A stretch of DNA of 64,000 bases from an uncultured Eggerthella sp. (GCA_900546175.1 URBX01000005.1:1-64000); one strand, 5' to 3'; positions 1-8,762 are shown, numbered from the stretch's first letter. The notes: generated from the letters alone by a model not told the origin. Numbers and translations are program-made.

Positions 1-2611
1 CGCCATTGCCGTCAACAAAGTAGCGGTCGTTATCCACCCATTGATTGGTGGCCATAACGCCATCGCTGCCTACCCAGTAGTTGCCAATCCATTTATTAGT
101 TTGCTTTACGCCTGAGCCATCGAAGTAGTACCATTTGCTATCGATTAAGCTCCAACCTGTAACCATCGCACCAGAAGAAGATAAGTAATAGTTTCCATCA
201 CTAGTCCACCCGGTCTGCATGGCTCCAGAATTGTCGAAGAAATACCACGAGCCATCAATAAGTCTCCAACCAGTAGCCTTTTCAGTAGATGTTGCGTAAT
301 ACCATTTTCCGTCAATATACTGCCACTTAAATAGATCAAAATACCCAAAATTCATGTCGACTAAGCCTGAAACTCCGTCAACATGACCACAGTCAGAGAA
401 CTGCCACATCTCAGTTCCAGATATCTTGCTGGTAGTCTGTTTTCCGCTTCCTGGATAAGAAGCAACCCACTTATGCCAGCTAGAATTACTGAATGCGGAA
501 TTGGTCAAATAATTATTCCACCAATTACCGTTTGCATAGATGCCTACCTCATAACCTGCAGCAGATACTTTATCGCAGAATGTAGTGGCAATTTTTCCTA
601 ACATGGCTGTGCCTAAAGCAGCTTGACTGCTTTCTTCCAAATCAAGAAATACCGGCAAGTCTAAATCACTTGGAGACAAACCAGCCTTATTCAAAAGTCT
701 CAAAACATGTTCTGCTTCACTGGTGGCAGAAGAATCACTTCCTGTTAAGTTCTTACAATAGGAATATAAATAGATTCCAATAGGGACATCATTAGCCAAA
801 GCGCCTCTTACATTATTGATAAACTGAGTATCATCCTGACTAGTAAAGTTGCTTCCATATCCACATCTAATAATGGCAAAGTCTATGCCATCCGCTTTAA
901 CTTTTGCCCAATCAATTGTTCCATTGTGATAGGAAACGTCAATGCCAACGGTTTTTGTATTAGGAACAGAGATAATCTGATTCTGGCCATCTGGATTAGC
1001 GCGATAAGTATAAGAATCAATACCATTGCTCTTATACCAGGTAGCATAGGAAGTTCCATTTGCTTCCGCAGCAAACAGGCTTATTTCACCTGAACCGTCA
1101 GTAGCCTCATGGCCAAGGTTTTGCATCAGTTCACCATTTACATAACGCCAACTATTAGCATCGCTCCAGTTTTCAGATGATTCCGCCGCAATGTCATCAG
1201 ATTGCTCTTCCGCCACATTGTTAGCACTATTTACATCCCTAGATTCACTCTGATTAGAAGATTCTGTTTCTACCCCTTCAGAATCGTCCGTATCAATACC
1301 AAGGACATTTCCTACAGCAGACAGAGCGTCTAAAGCGCCAACTGAAGTAGTGTCTTTATTTGATGAAGCGGTAAGAGCACTCACGACTTCAGAAACCGAC
1401 AAAGAAGAATCCGCTGCCCATAACAGTGCTGCAGTAGCTGCAACTTGTGGTGCTGCCATAGAGGTACCAGAAGCGCAAGAATAAGAGCCAGAAGCATTAG
1501 TGGATAAAACATTTACACCAGGAGCTGCAATATCTTTACCTGAGCCACCTGAAACAAGAGTGCCATCCTCGTTCAATGAGGCAACCGAAAGACATTGATC
1601 AAAATCAGATGGGTAGCAAGGAGAGTTGCTGGAACTATTACCACCAGCGCAAACAGTTAATACTCCATTGTCATTGTGCATAGTTTTAATAGCGTCTTGC
1701 AATGCCTTATCAGATTCGGTTTGAGTATTAGAGTAATAGCCCAAGCTTAAATTAATTACACGCAAATTGTTTGTTTTACCTGAATCAATCAATTCGTCGA
1801 GATAACCATATGCGGCAATCAAATCTGCAGTGGTGGTTTTATTGTTATTGTCAAATACCTTAACAGGCAAGATAGTTGCGTTGTAAGAAACACCTGCAAT
1901 ACCTTCAGCATTATCTGCCTGAGCAGCAATTACGCCAGCAACAAGCGTACCGTGGCCATTAGCATCTCCATTATTTGCTACACCACTAGAAGAAAGAGCG
2001 GTCATAGACGTAATATCGTAAGCATTCTGAACATCGATGTTTGCAGCCAAATCACGGTGCTTTAAATTCACTCCCGTGTCAAGAACCGCAACTGTTACTT
2101 TATTGTTTGCCTGAGCATAATCCCATGCCTTATAAGCTCCAGTTGAACTTAAGTAATACTGATTAGATGCAGAATCTCCAGAACCCTGAGCATAAGGATC
2201 AGTTACTTCTGTAGTTAATAAGCTGTACTCAAAGTTTGGCTGGACGTATGCAACTTCTGGCAGGCTCTCAATCTCAGAAGCTACTTCTTTCAAAGAAGCA
2301 TCATCGGAAACCTTAACTACCGTTACTGAACCATCAGTGATTGCCTTTGTCTCAATCTCTTCCTGATCAACTACACCAATCTCTTCCAAAGATTCATTGC
2401 CCGACAATGAGCTTCCTGCAGATTCTTCAGAAATATCCAAAGCGTCATCGTTATACACAACAATAAGACCATCGGCTTTGTTGTATGTAGCTTCAGAATA
2501 GTCTGTATCAGTAACTGCATATGCCTGCTGGAAAGGAAGAATTGGCATCAAGCCAAGAACTAAAACAACAGAGAAAAAGATATTTGCAAACTTCTTTACG
2601 TAAGCTTTCAT
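1..2611 (-). CDS. Secreted subtilisin (S8) - GH25 lysozyme - wall-binding repeat fusion, partial
   Basis: The reading frame is open from an ATG at 2611 to the window edge (870 residues seen, C-terminus missing). In order: a signal peptide ending near QAYA; an I9-like propeptide (about residues 80-125); an S8 subtilase domain with Asp178 (VAVLDTG), His220 (GHGTLVAG) and Ser384 (GTSMAAP); a linker; a GH25 muramidase domain starting at Asp558 (VGIDVSYHNG), with the acidic pair Asp657/Glu659 (FLDLEE); then from about residue 757 several Trp/Tyr-Gly repeats of the choline-binding/cell-wall-binding type (GWRLIDGSWYFFDNSG). I checked the frame at the Ser384, Asp558 and edge codons and found no shift. 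The predicted product is exported and wall-bound and could cut both protein and glycan. S8 and GH25 are each common; this pairing in one chain is unusual. The neighbouring lic operon suggests that the repeats bind phosphocholine, but that is inference. Confidence 0.88.
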   Translation of the reverse strand, partial: MKAYVKKFANIFFSVVLVLGLMPILPFQQAYAVTDTDYSEATYNKADGLIVVYNDDALDISEESAGSSLSGNESLEEIGVVDQEEIETKAITDGSVTVVKVSDDASLKEVASEIESLPEVAYVQPNFEYSLLTTEVTDPYAQGSGDSASNQYYLSSTGAYKAWDYAQANNKVTVAVLDTGVNLKHRDLAANIDVQNAYDITSMTALSSSGVANNGDANGHGTLVAGVIAAQADNAEGIAGVSYNATILPVKVFDNNNKTTTADLIAAYGYLDELIDSGKTNNLRVINLSLGYYSNTQTESDKALQDAIKTMHNDNGVLTVCAGGNSSSNSPCYPSDFDQCLSVASLNEDGTLVSGGSGKDIAAPGVNVLSTNASGSYSCASGTSMAAPQVAATAALLWAADSSLSVSEVVSALTASSNKDTTSVGALDALSAVGNVLGIDTDDSEGVETESSNQSESRDVNSANNVAEEQSDDIAAESSENWSDANSWRYVNGELMQNLGHEATDGSGEISLFAAEANGTSYATWYKSNGIDSYTYRANPDGQNQIISVPNTKTVGIDVSYHNGTIDWAKVKADGIDFAIIRCGYGSNFTSQDDTQFINNVRGALANDVPIGIYLYSYCKNLTGSDSSATSEAEHVLRLLNKAGLSPSDLDLPVFLDLEESSQAALGTAMLGKIATTFCDKVSAAGYEVGIYANGNWWNNYLTNSAFSNSSWHKWVASYPGSGKQTTSKISGTEMWQFSDCGHVDGVSGLVDMNFGYFDLFKWQYIDGKWYYATSTEKATGWRLIDGSWYFFDNSGAMQTGWTSDGNYYLSSSGAMVTGWSLIDSKWYYFDGSGVKQTNKWIGNYWVGSDGVMATNQWVDNDRYFVDGNG

Positions 2612-2651
2612 AGATGATCCTTTTAGAGTGCGTTTAAGCTTTAATCTTTAC

Positions 2652-2657
2652 ATTATA
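2652..2657 (-). promoter_or_regulatory. -10 box of the subtilase-lysozyme gene
   Basis: The minus strand reads TATAAT here, about 40 bases ahead of the ATG at 2611, and AAAGGA lies 7 bases ahead of the start. No convincing -35 box is seen. Confidence 0.4.
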
Positions 2658-2738
2658 TACAGAGCAGAGCAATAAGTACGCAATTCTTTTAGAGAGCAAA
2701 GTGCCTACAGTAAAGTAAAATGCTCTTTTTCCTATACT

Positions 2739-2773
2739 AAAAGCCTCTTCCGAGTTTCCCAGAAGAGGCTTTT
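2739..2773 (-). terminator. Rho-independent terminator of the lic operon
   Basis: A perfect 12-bp stem (AAAAGCCTCTTC with GAAGAGGCTTTT) lies directly after the stop codon at 2775. It is followed by T-rich sequence on both strands, so it may act in both directions. Confidence 0.75.
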
Positions 2774-2774
2774 T

Positions 2775-3050
2775 CTAGCTAAGATATTTTCCAATCATCT
2801 CTTTACCAAATTCGGTCACTCGATAATAGATTCGAAGATTTCCTTCGTTATCCAAATCATAATTAGATTCTTCTAGAAGTCCGTTTTCTTTTGCGGTTGC
2901 GAGGGCCTCTTCGACATCCTTTCTGTTCAGAAGTTTGTAATTGCTGTAATTAGGAGCTAGTGAATCAATTACATCTTGAGCACAGTACTCTTTTTCATCC
3001 ATAAAGTGTTTAATAATTGCGTAGTAGAGAGGCATTAAGTTGTTTTTCAT
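2775..3050 (-). CDS. Small winged-helix-like protein of the lic operon
   Basis: This 91-residue protein begins MKNNLMPLYYAI. The ATG at 3050 is chosen because AAGGG lies at proper spacing; a longer frame would run into the end of the permease gene. The layout is an N-terminal helix, a helix-turn-helix-like middle (DVIDSLAPNY, VEEALATAKENGLL) and a beta-wing-like pair (NLRIYYRVTEFG), which resembles a winged-helix fold. I do not recognise a named family. It begins 4 bases after the permease stop and is the last gene of the operon before the terminator. It could be a regulator of the phosphocholine genes, but no function can be read from the sequence alone. Confidence 0.7.
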   Translation of the reverse strand: MKNNLMPLYYAIIKHFMDEKEYCAQDVIDSLAPNYSNYKLLNRKDVEEALATAKENGLLEESNYDLDNEGNLRIYYRVTEFGKEMIGKYLS

Positions 3051-3054
3051 AAGG

Positions 3055-4164
3055 CTACCCTTCTGCTTGATTAGACTTGAATAAATTTCGCGGATTAATG
3101 GCAATACAGAAAATACCCAACACCATTACCACAGCACCTATCCACTGAATTGGCTCTAGCGGAGGATAGCTTGCCGTCATTCCCCCAATATTCAACAAGC
3201 CAAGAACAACCCAAATAAAAAACGGTCCCCAGAAAGCATACATACCATTGCAAGCCATTCCTAGCGCAGTACCACACATTGAATTGCCTTTATACCAGAA
3301 AGAAAACGCCGGCATTGCAAAGAAGCCTGAGATTAAGAAGATTAGTAATGCAGGACTTGTTATAGCCGCAACAGTTAAATCCGGAACGCAAGCTAATTCA
3401 CCACCAATAAGAGCAATGAGAGGGAAAACAACTATCAGCTCAAGAATACCAGCAGTAAGCTGACGGATAGTAATGCCAATTCGATAGTCAATAAGAATGG
3501 TTCCAAAACCAGCAACACATCCCTCAAAGCCCCATCCAAAAGCTGCAAGAAAAGCAAAAACGCAACCAAGCAATGCCTCTGGACCCATTTCCGCAAAGCT
3601 TGTTCCTCCAATAATTGCGGCAGCTAGAAGACAGATCAGGATACCAATAACCATATGACCATTTAATTTCTGCTTAAAGAATAAACGGCCGAGAATAGCG
3701 CCAATTGCACAATTAAGCGCAGCGATAGGAACAATAACTCCAGGATTACCTGATGCAGTTGCGGAGTTGAGAGCAATAACGTAGGCGATAGTAGCAAAAG
3801 GACCGCCAATAAAAGCACAAACCATCATTATGATTCCTGGTTTTGTGCGAATAGTTTTTACCAAATCACCCAATTGTCTGTTTTTTGCACAGACTACCAG
3901 CGACCATACTCCACTAAACAAATCATTAATACCTGCTGCGAGAGCAGCAAGAACAAAGGTGATAACGAATGCACTCAGTGCAGGGTTTCCCATACCCCAA
4001 GTAGTTCCCGCAAACCATTCTCCCCATACTCCCTGAGTTTCCGCAAGGGTTAAAAAGGCAGTATAGAGTCCGTAACAAATACCTGAAAAGGTCGCAAAGG
4101 TAATACCTCTAATCAGATATTTTCTTCTTCTTTCTTCTTTTAATTGGGCAATTTGTTTGTTCAT
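3055..4164 (-). CDS. licB: LicB-like choline permease (EamA/DMT family)
   Basis: The 369-residue protein has about ten hydrophobic segments in two halves, typical of drug/metabolite-superfamily permeases, and a short charged N-terminus (QLKEERRRKY). The start is supported by AAAGGAA upstream. Placed 27 bases after the LicC-LicA fusion gene, it matches the LicB position in bacterial lic loci, where LicB imports choline for phosphocholine decoration of surface polymers. Substrate choice is inferred from context; the DMT fold alone could carry other small molecules. The assignment would weaken if close homologues occur away from choline kinase genes. Confidence 0.8.
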   Translation of the reverse strand: MNKQIAQLKEERRRKYLIRGITFATFSGICYGLYTAFLTLAETQGVWGEWFAGTTWGMGNPALSAFVITFVLAALAAGINDLFSGVWSLVVCAKNRQLGDLVKTIRTKPGIIMMVCAFIGGPFATIAYVIALNSATASGNPGVIVPIAALNCAIGAILGRLFFKQKLNGHMVIGILICLLAAAIIGGTSFAEMGPEALLGCVFAFLAAFGWGFEGCVAGFGTILIDYRIGITIRQLTAGILELIVVFPLIALIGGELACVPDLTVAAITSPALLIFLISGFFAMPAFSFWYKGNSMCGTALGMACNGMYAFWGPFFIWVVLGLLNIGGMTASYPPLEPIQWIGAVVMVLGIFCIAINPRNLFKSNQAEG

Positions 4165-4191
4165 TCTGTTTCCTTTTTTGTGGGGGGATGC

Positions 4192-5964
4192 TTAGTTTTC
4201 TATTTCATAAAGAGCTAAAGCTTTTTGGGCATATTGTTTTGCATAGGAATAATAGGTATAAAGCCAGTCTCCGACAAAATCACCTTCCGATTCCTTCTGA
4301 AGAGCCCAAACGTACCAACACCATCCAGCCAGGGCAACATAGGCGTAGTTGTGGCGTCTCTCTTCAAGAGATGGCTTACGACCAAAATAGTAAGTAAGCG
4401 CAAGGTCGGCTTCTTCTTCATTCAACATACACGTAACTACAAAGGTTCCATAATCGCTAGCGTAATCAGACATGCCAGCGTATTCCCAGTCAATGAGCGA
4501 CAAGTTATCCTCTTCATCAAAAAGAAGATTTAAGTTAAAGAAATCATTATGGCAAAGACAAACATCGGAAGCGTCCTTCAACGTGCATTCTTTCAATTTT
4601 CTTGCCGTTTGAGCCATTTCTTCATAATCAGAAACAGCGACAGGGCCTTTTTTCAGAAGAAGAGATTCGTACTTTAAGCCTTCTTCGTAATAATCGAAGG
4701 CTCTATCAATAGAGACTTTTTGCTTGTGGAGCTTTTTCGCTAAGTTCATTGCTTGTTTAAGCTGATTATTGTCATGAGGATTAAGCTCGCGGCAATTTGA
4801 AATAAAATGAGAAATCTTCCATCCCTGATTAGGGTCTTCATAAATAAAAGTACTGTCGATACCTATTTCTTTTGCAATTTCTTGAGCTCTCATCTCTGCT
4901 TTACGATCAATCATCTTTTCAGTGCCAATACCAGGATGGCGATATACATACTCTCCAGAATTAGTTGAAAAATGACAAGAAAGATTTGTGAGGCCCTGCT
5001 TTAGTGGATAAACATCATGGATTTCATTCTTTGTGCATCCAATGGTTTCAGTAATGTGTTTAAAAATATCTGAGTCAAGATTATCGAGGAAAAACGGGTC
5101 AAACTCTTTGAGTTCATCAAGAGAATCAAATTCAAAAATAGTACCTTGCTCATATTTCCTCATTTCCATATCGAATTCAGAAATATGCTCAATAAAAATT
5201 GTTTCCCATAGCTTATCAGCCGTTCTTGGATCGCTATATTCATCTTCAAGAATTCTTGCAAAACGTCGAGAAAAAGCCTTATCAAAGAAAACGTGGCCAA
5301 TCATGTACCAACTATTGCTTCCTCCAATTTCAACCCCAACAATCCGGTCTTTATTTCCTGTCTGGATACACCATTCCTCAGTTGGTCCCTCAGAATACTC
5401 AGCTGAATAATAGGCTTTCCATACATAAGATTCGAAAGGATTAGTAGTGAAGTAATCATCGGAAGAACAGATGTAGGAATTTGAAAGATGGTTTTTTACT
5501 CTCATTAAAGAGGAATTGTTATTTCGAGAAGCGTACTCATTATTGATAACGATTTTTACCCCATATTTTTGTTCAAGATAAAAGAAGCATTCTTTTTTGT
5601 AGCCAACAACAACATAAATATCATCAATACCAGCTTCTTTAAGTTGTTCAATTTGGCGCTCAATAAGAATTTCTCCTCGTACTTTAAGGAGTCCTTTTGG
5701 TTTTTCGTAAGAAATAGGTGCAAAACGAGAAGAGAGCCCGGCAGCCATAATCACTGCATTTTCCACTTTGTATGGCTCGAGTTCTTCAAGTCCAAAAGGA
5801 GTTATCTCATTGTTTGCAATCAACCCTTTTGCGTTAAGGGCTTTACAGGTCGTGTTTGCAGTACCTAAAGAACATCCAATTGAAGAAGCAATTTCCCTCT
5901 GAGTACAGTTCGCTTTTTGGCAAAAAACTCTAAGCGCATTAAACTCGTTTCTGTTTATGGTCAC
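4192..5964 (-). CDS. licC-licA: Fusion: winged helix - CTP:phosphocholine cytidylyltransferase - choline kinase
   Basis: The 590-residue chain has three parts. Residues 1-60 form a MarR-like winged helix (TQREIASSIGCSLGTANTT). Residues about 68-300 are a sugar-phosphate-type nucleotidyltransferase (MAAGLSSRF, then EKPKGLLKVRGE), like LicC. Residues about 310-590 are a choline/aminoglycoside-kinase fold with the catalytic loop (CHNDFFNLNLL) and metal-binding LIDWEYAG, like LicA. Together these would phosphorylate choline and activate it as CDP-choline in the cytosol. The start is GTG at 5964 with AGGAG five bases upstream. It heads the operon with licB and the small winged-helix gene. The N-terminal helix-turn-helix suggests autoregulation, possibly at the adjacent promoter (5990-6018). 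LicD, the transferase, is not in the window. Confidence 0.88.
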   Translation of the reverse strand: MTINRNEFNALRVFCQKANCTQREIASSIGCSLGTANTTCKALNAKGLIANNEITPFGLEELEPYKVENAVIMAAGLSSRFAPISYEKPKGLLKVRGEILIERQIEQLKEAGIDDIYVVVGYKKECFFYLEQKYGVKIVINNEYASRNNNSSLMRVKNHLSNSYICSSDDYFTTNPFESYVWKAYYSAEYSEGPTEEWCIQTGNKDRIVGVEIGGSNSWYMIGHVFFDKAFSRRFARILEDEYSDPRTADKLWETIFIEHISEFDMEMRKYEQGTIFEFDSLDELKEFDPFFLDNLDSDIFKHITETIGCTKNEIHDVYPLKQGLTNLSCHFSTNSGEYVYRHPGIGTEKMIDRKAEMRAQEIAKEIGIDSTFIYEDPNQGWKISHFISNCRELNPHDNNQLKQAMNLAKKLHKQKVSIDRAFDYYEEGLKYESLLLKKGPVAVSDYEEMAQTARKLKECTLKDASDVCLCHNDFFNLNLLFDEEDNLSLIDWEYAGMSDYASDYGTFVVTCMLNEEEADLALTYYFGRKPSLEERRHNYAYVALAGWCWYVWALQKESEGDFVGDWLYTYYSYAKQYAQKALALYEIEN

Positions 5965-5989
5965 TTTTTCTCCTAACTATTTGTTCAGT

Positions 5990-6018
5990 ATTATAACAAT
6001 GTTTAGTTATTTTGAACA
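5990..6018 (-). promoter_or_regulatory. Promoter of the lic operon
   Basis: On the minus strand, TGTTCA (6013-6018) and a perfect TATAAT (5990-5995) are 17 bases apart, about 26 bases ahead of the GTG start. GTTCA/TGAAC ends bracket the region as a loose inverted repeat that could be an operator. Confidence 0.55.
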
Positions 6019-6134
6019 CGCGTGAAAAAATGAACCCATAAATGGTTAAATAACTAAGGCTAAAAGTGACGAATAATTATTCGATAGAAAACCATAAGCA
6101 TCGAATAATAGTACGCCGAGGTATCCGCCATGCG

Positions 6135-6346
6135 TTAGGTTCGCGTGCTGTACCCCGCCCATTTTCTGCAGTAGCTGGGCGAGACTAAACCATTATAGTC
6201 AGGTGCTCGACTGATAGCATTTTCTAAATTCTCATCTTCAACAACATCTGTAGAAAGAGCAGCCTAAGCCACAGGAGCGAAAGCATAAAAACGAGACCAA
6301 TGCCTGAAAAAGGCAGAACGGAAACGGCATATTTTTTCCAATTCAT
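6135..6346 (-). pseudogene. Decayed 5' end of a secreted-protein gene
   Basis: A good ribosome site (AAGGA, 7 bases) leads into MNWKKYAVSVLPFSGIGLVF, a typical signal-peptide start. The frame then drifts to a stop. In a neighbouring frame the expected continuation is present: AFAPVA, a TAG, then AALSTDVVEDENLENAI. This reads as one signal peptide and mature N-terminus broken by a frameshift and an in-frame stop. Nothing recognisable follows, so only the beginning of the gene survives. The parent family is unknown. Confidence 0.5.
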
Positions 6347-6390
6347 TTGTTCGTCCTTATTAACGCACGTAAGCTTATATACAGCGTTTT

Positions 6391-6737
6391 CACAAGGTGT
6401 TAGAACCTTGGAAAGAAATTTGGCGAAGCTCTTAAAGCAACTTGGCTGTGATTGGGAAACTCTTCATGCAAAGTTCCCAAAGCTTGTTTATGGTCATGTA
6501 CGTGGTTATGGCGAACATGGAGCCATGAAAGATATGCCTGGTTATGACTATACCGCCTATCACGCTCGCTCTGGTGTTGGTGGATCGCTTTACGAAAAAG
6601 GCGGAAGTCCTATGATTGGCGGCCCTGGTTTTGGCGACTTGCAAACTGGCCTTGCCCTTGCGGGAGGCGTTGCAGCAGCCCTTGTCGGTGCTGAGCGTAC
6701 TGGTCAGGGTGACCACGTTGTTGTTCAGCACGATTAA
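6391..6737 (+). pseudogene. Fragment of a class III (CaiB/FldA-type) CoA-transferase gene
   Basis: About 110 residues match the interior of family III CoA-transferases: LGCDWETLHAKFPKLVYGHV, then RGYGEHGAMKDMPGYDYTAY and GGPGFGDLQTGLALAGG, ending at TGQGDHVVV and a stop. Intact members are about 400 residues, so both the N-terminal third and the C-terminal half are missing. No start codon or ribosome site precedes the homologous part. The sequence is well conserved, so the truncation is likely recent. It is followed at once by a strong hairpin. Confidence 0.75.
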
Positions 6738-6741
6738 TTAT

Positions 6742-6772
6742 AAAGGGCAAGAGCATCGAGCTCTTGCCCTTT
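6742..6772. terminator. Hairpin after the CoA-transferase fragment
   Basis: A perfect 13-bp stem (AAAGGGCAAGAGC with GCTCTTGCCCTTT) has a 5-base loop. T-rich sequence follows on the plus strand. It separates the fragment from the surface-protein gene on the other strand. Confidence 0.65.
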
Positions 6773-6836
6773 CTAGGCTTTCTTGCATTCATTTTATATT
6801 AAGACTTTACTGTGCTTTAAAAGTATTTGCTTACTC

Positions 6837-8123
6837 TTATTTTGCGTGCAAGCCTCTCTTGCGGTTGCGGCAAACACTCACACCAACGCCAATCAAGCTT
6901 GAAACTGCTGCAATAACCAAAACAGCCACTAAAATAAAGCTGTTATCTCCGGTCTGCGGAATAGCGTTACCATCTTGGCTGTCTTTTGCAGAATTAGCGC
7001 TGTTGTCACCTTCTGTTACGCCACCAGAATTTTCGGTGTAGATGTTTTTGAAAGTCATCTGATCTACAACATCCGCACCATCTTCTACATAGTAGCGTTT
7101 GCCATTTGGCGTTTCCTCATAGGTTGCTGGGAGAATGACTAAGGCATTACTTGGAAGGTATTCATCAGTATCGGCTAAAGCAACAGGACTGATTTTCAAA
7201 CACCACACTGCATCATCGTAAGTCCAGTTTACTTTACCTTCATTCACCTGCTGAACAAACACTTCACGACTCAACATACGTGAAAGTTCATCCGATGTAC
7301 CAGTTAAAGTCATAGCGCCTGTATAACTACCTGCACCATTAGTAGTAATAGAAGCAGAAACATCTACGTTGCCAAGAGCTGCCTTGTCTCCACTAGAGTC
7401 TAATGCCACCAGATTAAAAGTGGTCTCTCCTGGAGCAACACTGCCACCCAGTTCAACAGTGGTAGTGAAAGGAACGGTCATGGTAACTGGTTCCTCATAA
7501 ACAGCCACAAAAGTCATATCCTTAGATGGGTAATAGTCATTACCGTTAGGATAGAGGGCATCGTCATCTGAACCCTTAATCTTCCAGCCAAGGAATTTGT
7601 ATCCACCGCAATTATTAAGTATAGGAAAGTTTATATGCTCGCTGACTTTGCTAACCTTCTCGGGATTATCTCCAGAAAGCGTTCCGTGGTCAAATTCGTA
7701 GGTGATGGCATAGTAATTCTTCTCACCACAGCCACAAACGCCATCCACAAAGATATGATTACTTGAAATCTCAACGGTTTTTAATGCAGCAACAGGAGCT
7801 TCATTCTCTGTTTTTCCACTCACTTTCAGAACAAATTGGCTGCCATTTAGCCATTCTTTAGGCACAATTCCACGGAAACCGCCATCCGCTTCGGTCAAAC
7901 CTCCCAAGCGGAGATTGTTTCCTTTCTCATAATCAAACGTTCTATTAAGGGTCACGCCCTCCGCTGCGGTAACAGTAAATTCATAGTCCTGCTTTTGCTT
8001 TGAGCAGATTTTATCAGGACCACTGATTTTGATTAACGGCTCATCATCCGCAATAGCCACAACTGGCGTTAGTGCTAATACCATACACAGGCTAAGCAGT
8101 ATGCCAAGAATTCTCTTCTTCAT
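6837..8123 (-). CDS. Sortase-anchored pilin-like surface protein (IPQTG)
   Basis: The ATG at 8123 is chosen because AAGGA sits 5 bases upstream; the ATG at 8129 is too close to it. A signal peptide (MKKRILGILLSLCMVLALTP) is followed by an Ig-like region, a Listeria-Bacteroides-type repeat (YAITYEFDHGTLSG ... FLGWKIKG) and a Spy0128/FctA-like pilin isopeptide domain (VPFTTTVELGGSVAPG ... NWTYDDAVWCLKI). It ends with the sorting signal IPQTG, a membrane helix and an Arg/Lys tail. It would be exported and linked to the wall by a class of sortase that accepts I in place of L. No sortase or pilus-shaft operon is in the window. It is a paralogue of the gene at 8995-10287, with the same domain core and promoter element. 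Confidence 0.85.
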   Translation of the reverse strand: MKKRILGILLSLCMVLALTPVVAIADDEPLIKISGPDKICSKQKQDYEFTVTAAEGVTLNRTFDYEKGNNLRLGGLTEADGGFRGIVPKEWLNGSQFVLKVSGKTENEAPVAALKTVEISSNHIFVDGVCGCGEKNYYAITYEFDHGTLSGDNPEKVSKVSEHINFPILNNCGGYKFLGWKIKGSDDDALYPNGNDYYPSKDMTFVAVYEEPVTMTVPFTTTVELGGSVAPGETTFNLVALDSSGDKAALGNVDVSASITTNGAGSYTGAMTLTGTSDELSRMLSREVFVQQVNEGKVNWTYDDAVWCLKISPVALADTDEYLPSNALVILPATYEETPNGKRYYVEDGADVVDQMTFKNIYTENSGGVTEGDNSANSAKDSQDGNAIPQTGDNSFILVAVLVIAAVSSLIGVGVSVCRNRKRGLHAK

Positions 8124-8154
8124 TATCATCCTTACTGTTTGCTCTCCACGCTTT

Positions 8155-8175
8155 TTGGTTATCGCACCAATTATA
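8155..8175 (-). promoter_or_regulatory. Promoter with operator-like repeat, shared with the 8995-10287 gene
   Basis: The minus strand has TATAAT (8170-8175) followed directly by the inverted repeat TTGGT-N6-ACCAA (8155-8170). On the plus strand, 17 of 20 positions match the element at 10370-10389. Confidence 0.5.
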
Positions 8176-8216
8176 ACCGATGGCCTGAATTTTGAGGTTC
8201 ATATTTCGATAAACCC

Positions 8217-8762
8217 TCACTTACGTCCCCGCCGCGCTCTAGCAAAGCAAATTAAGGAAGCAATCAGAATTCCGGTTATAGATCCTGTGGCGTCAATAAT
8301 TACGTCAGAAAACTGCCCACTGCGGCCGCCAACGAAAAGCTGGTGAAACTCATCAAAACCCGCATACAACACCGAAAGCGCAATTGCGGCAATCGACTCT
8401 TTCCGGAAAAGAGCTTCTTTTACCTTGCCCCTTCCCAGAGAAGAACCAGCCGCAAACAACTGAACAAAGAAAGAACGTGCAAGGACACCAAACACAGCGT
8501 ACTCACCAAAATGAGCGGCTTTCCTAATTGGATAACTGAGTAGCTGCTGTACTTCCAATTGCTTGGCAACATCCCACCCAAAATATCCCGGCACAAAAGT
8601 TTCCAATATCCAAACGATAGCGCCATCGCTCAACCCTTGAGATTCTTCACCCGTATTAGCTGAAAAAGCGAAAATAACCACTGCCCACACAAAAAGCAAA
8701 ACCCCTACGAATAGCAGACGAAACTTATCTCCTGTATTTCGCATTGCGCTATTTCTCATCAT
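8217..8762 (-). CDS. VanZ-like membrane protein
   Basis: This protein of about 181 residues has four hydrophobic segments and the VanZ-family marks FSANTGEES near the start, RKAAHFGEYAVFG in the middle and DEFHQLFVGGRSGQFSDVI near the end. VanZ-type proteins are small membrane proteins of unclear biochemical role; the founding member raises teicoplanin tolerance. The start could be 8762, 8759 or 8744; AAAAGGAA lies next to the first two. It stands alone between the two surface-protein genes. Confidence 0.85.
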   Translation of the reverse strand: MMRNSAMRNTGDKFRLLFVGVLLFVWAVVIFAFSANTGEESQGLSDGAIVWILETFVPGYFGWDVAKQLEVQQLLSYPIRKAAHFGEYAVFGVLARSFFVQLFAAGSSLGRGKVKEALFRKESIAAIALSVLYAGFDEFHQLFVGGRSGQFSDVIIDATGSITGILIASLICFARARRGRK

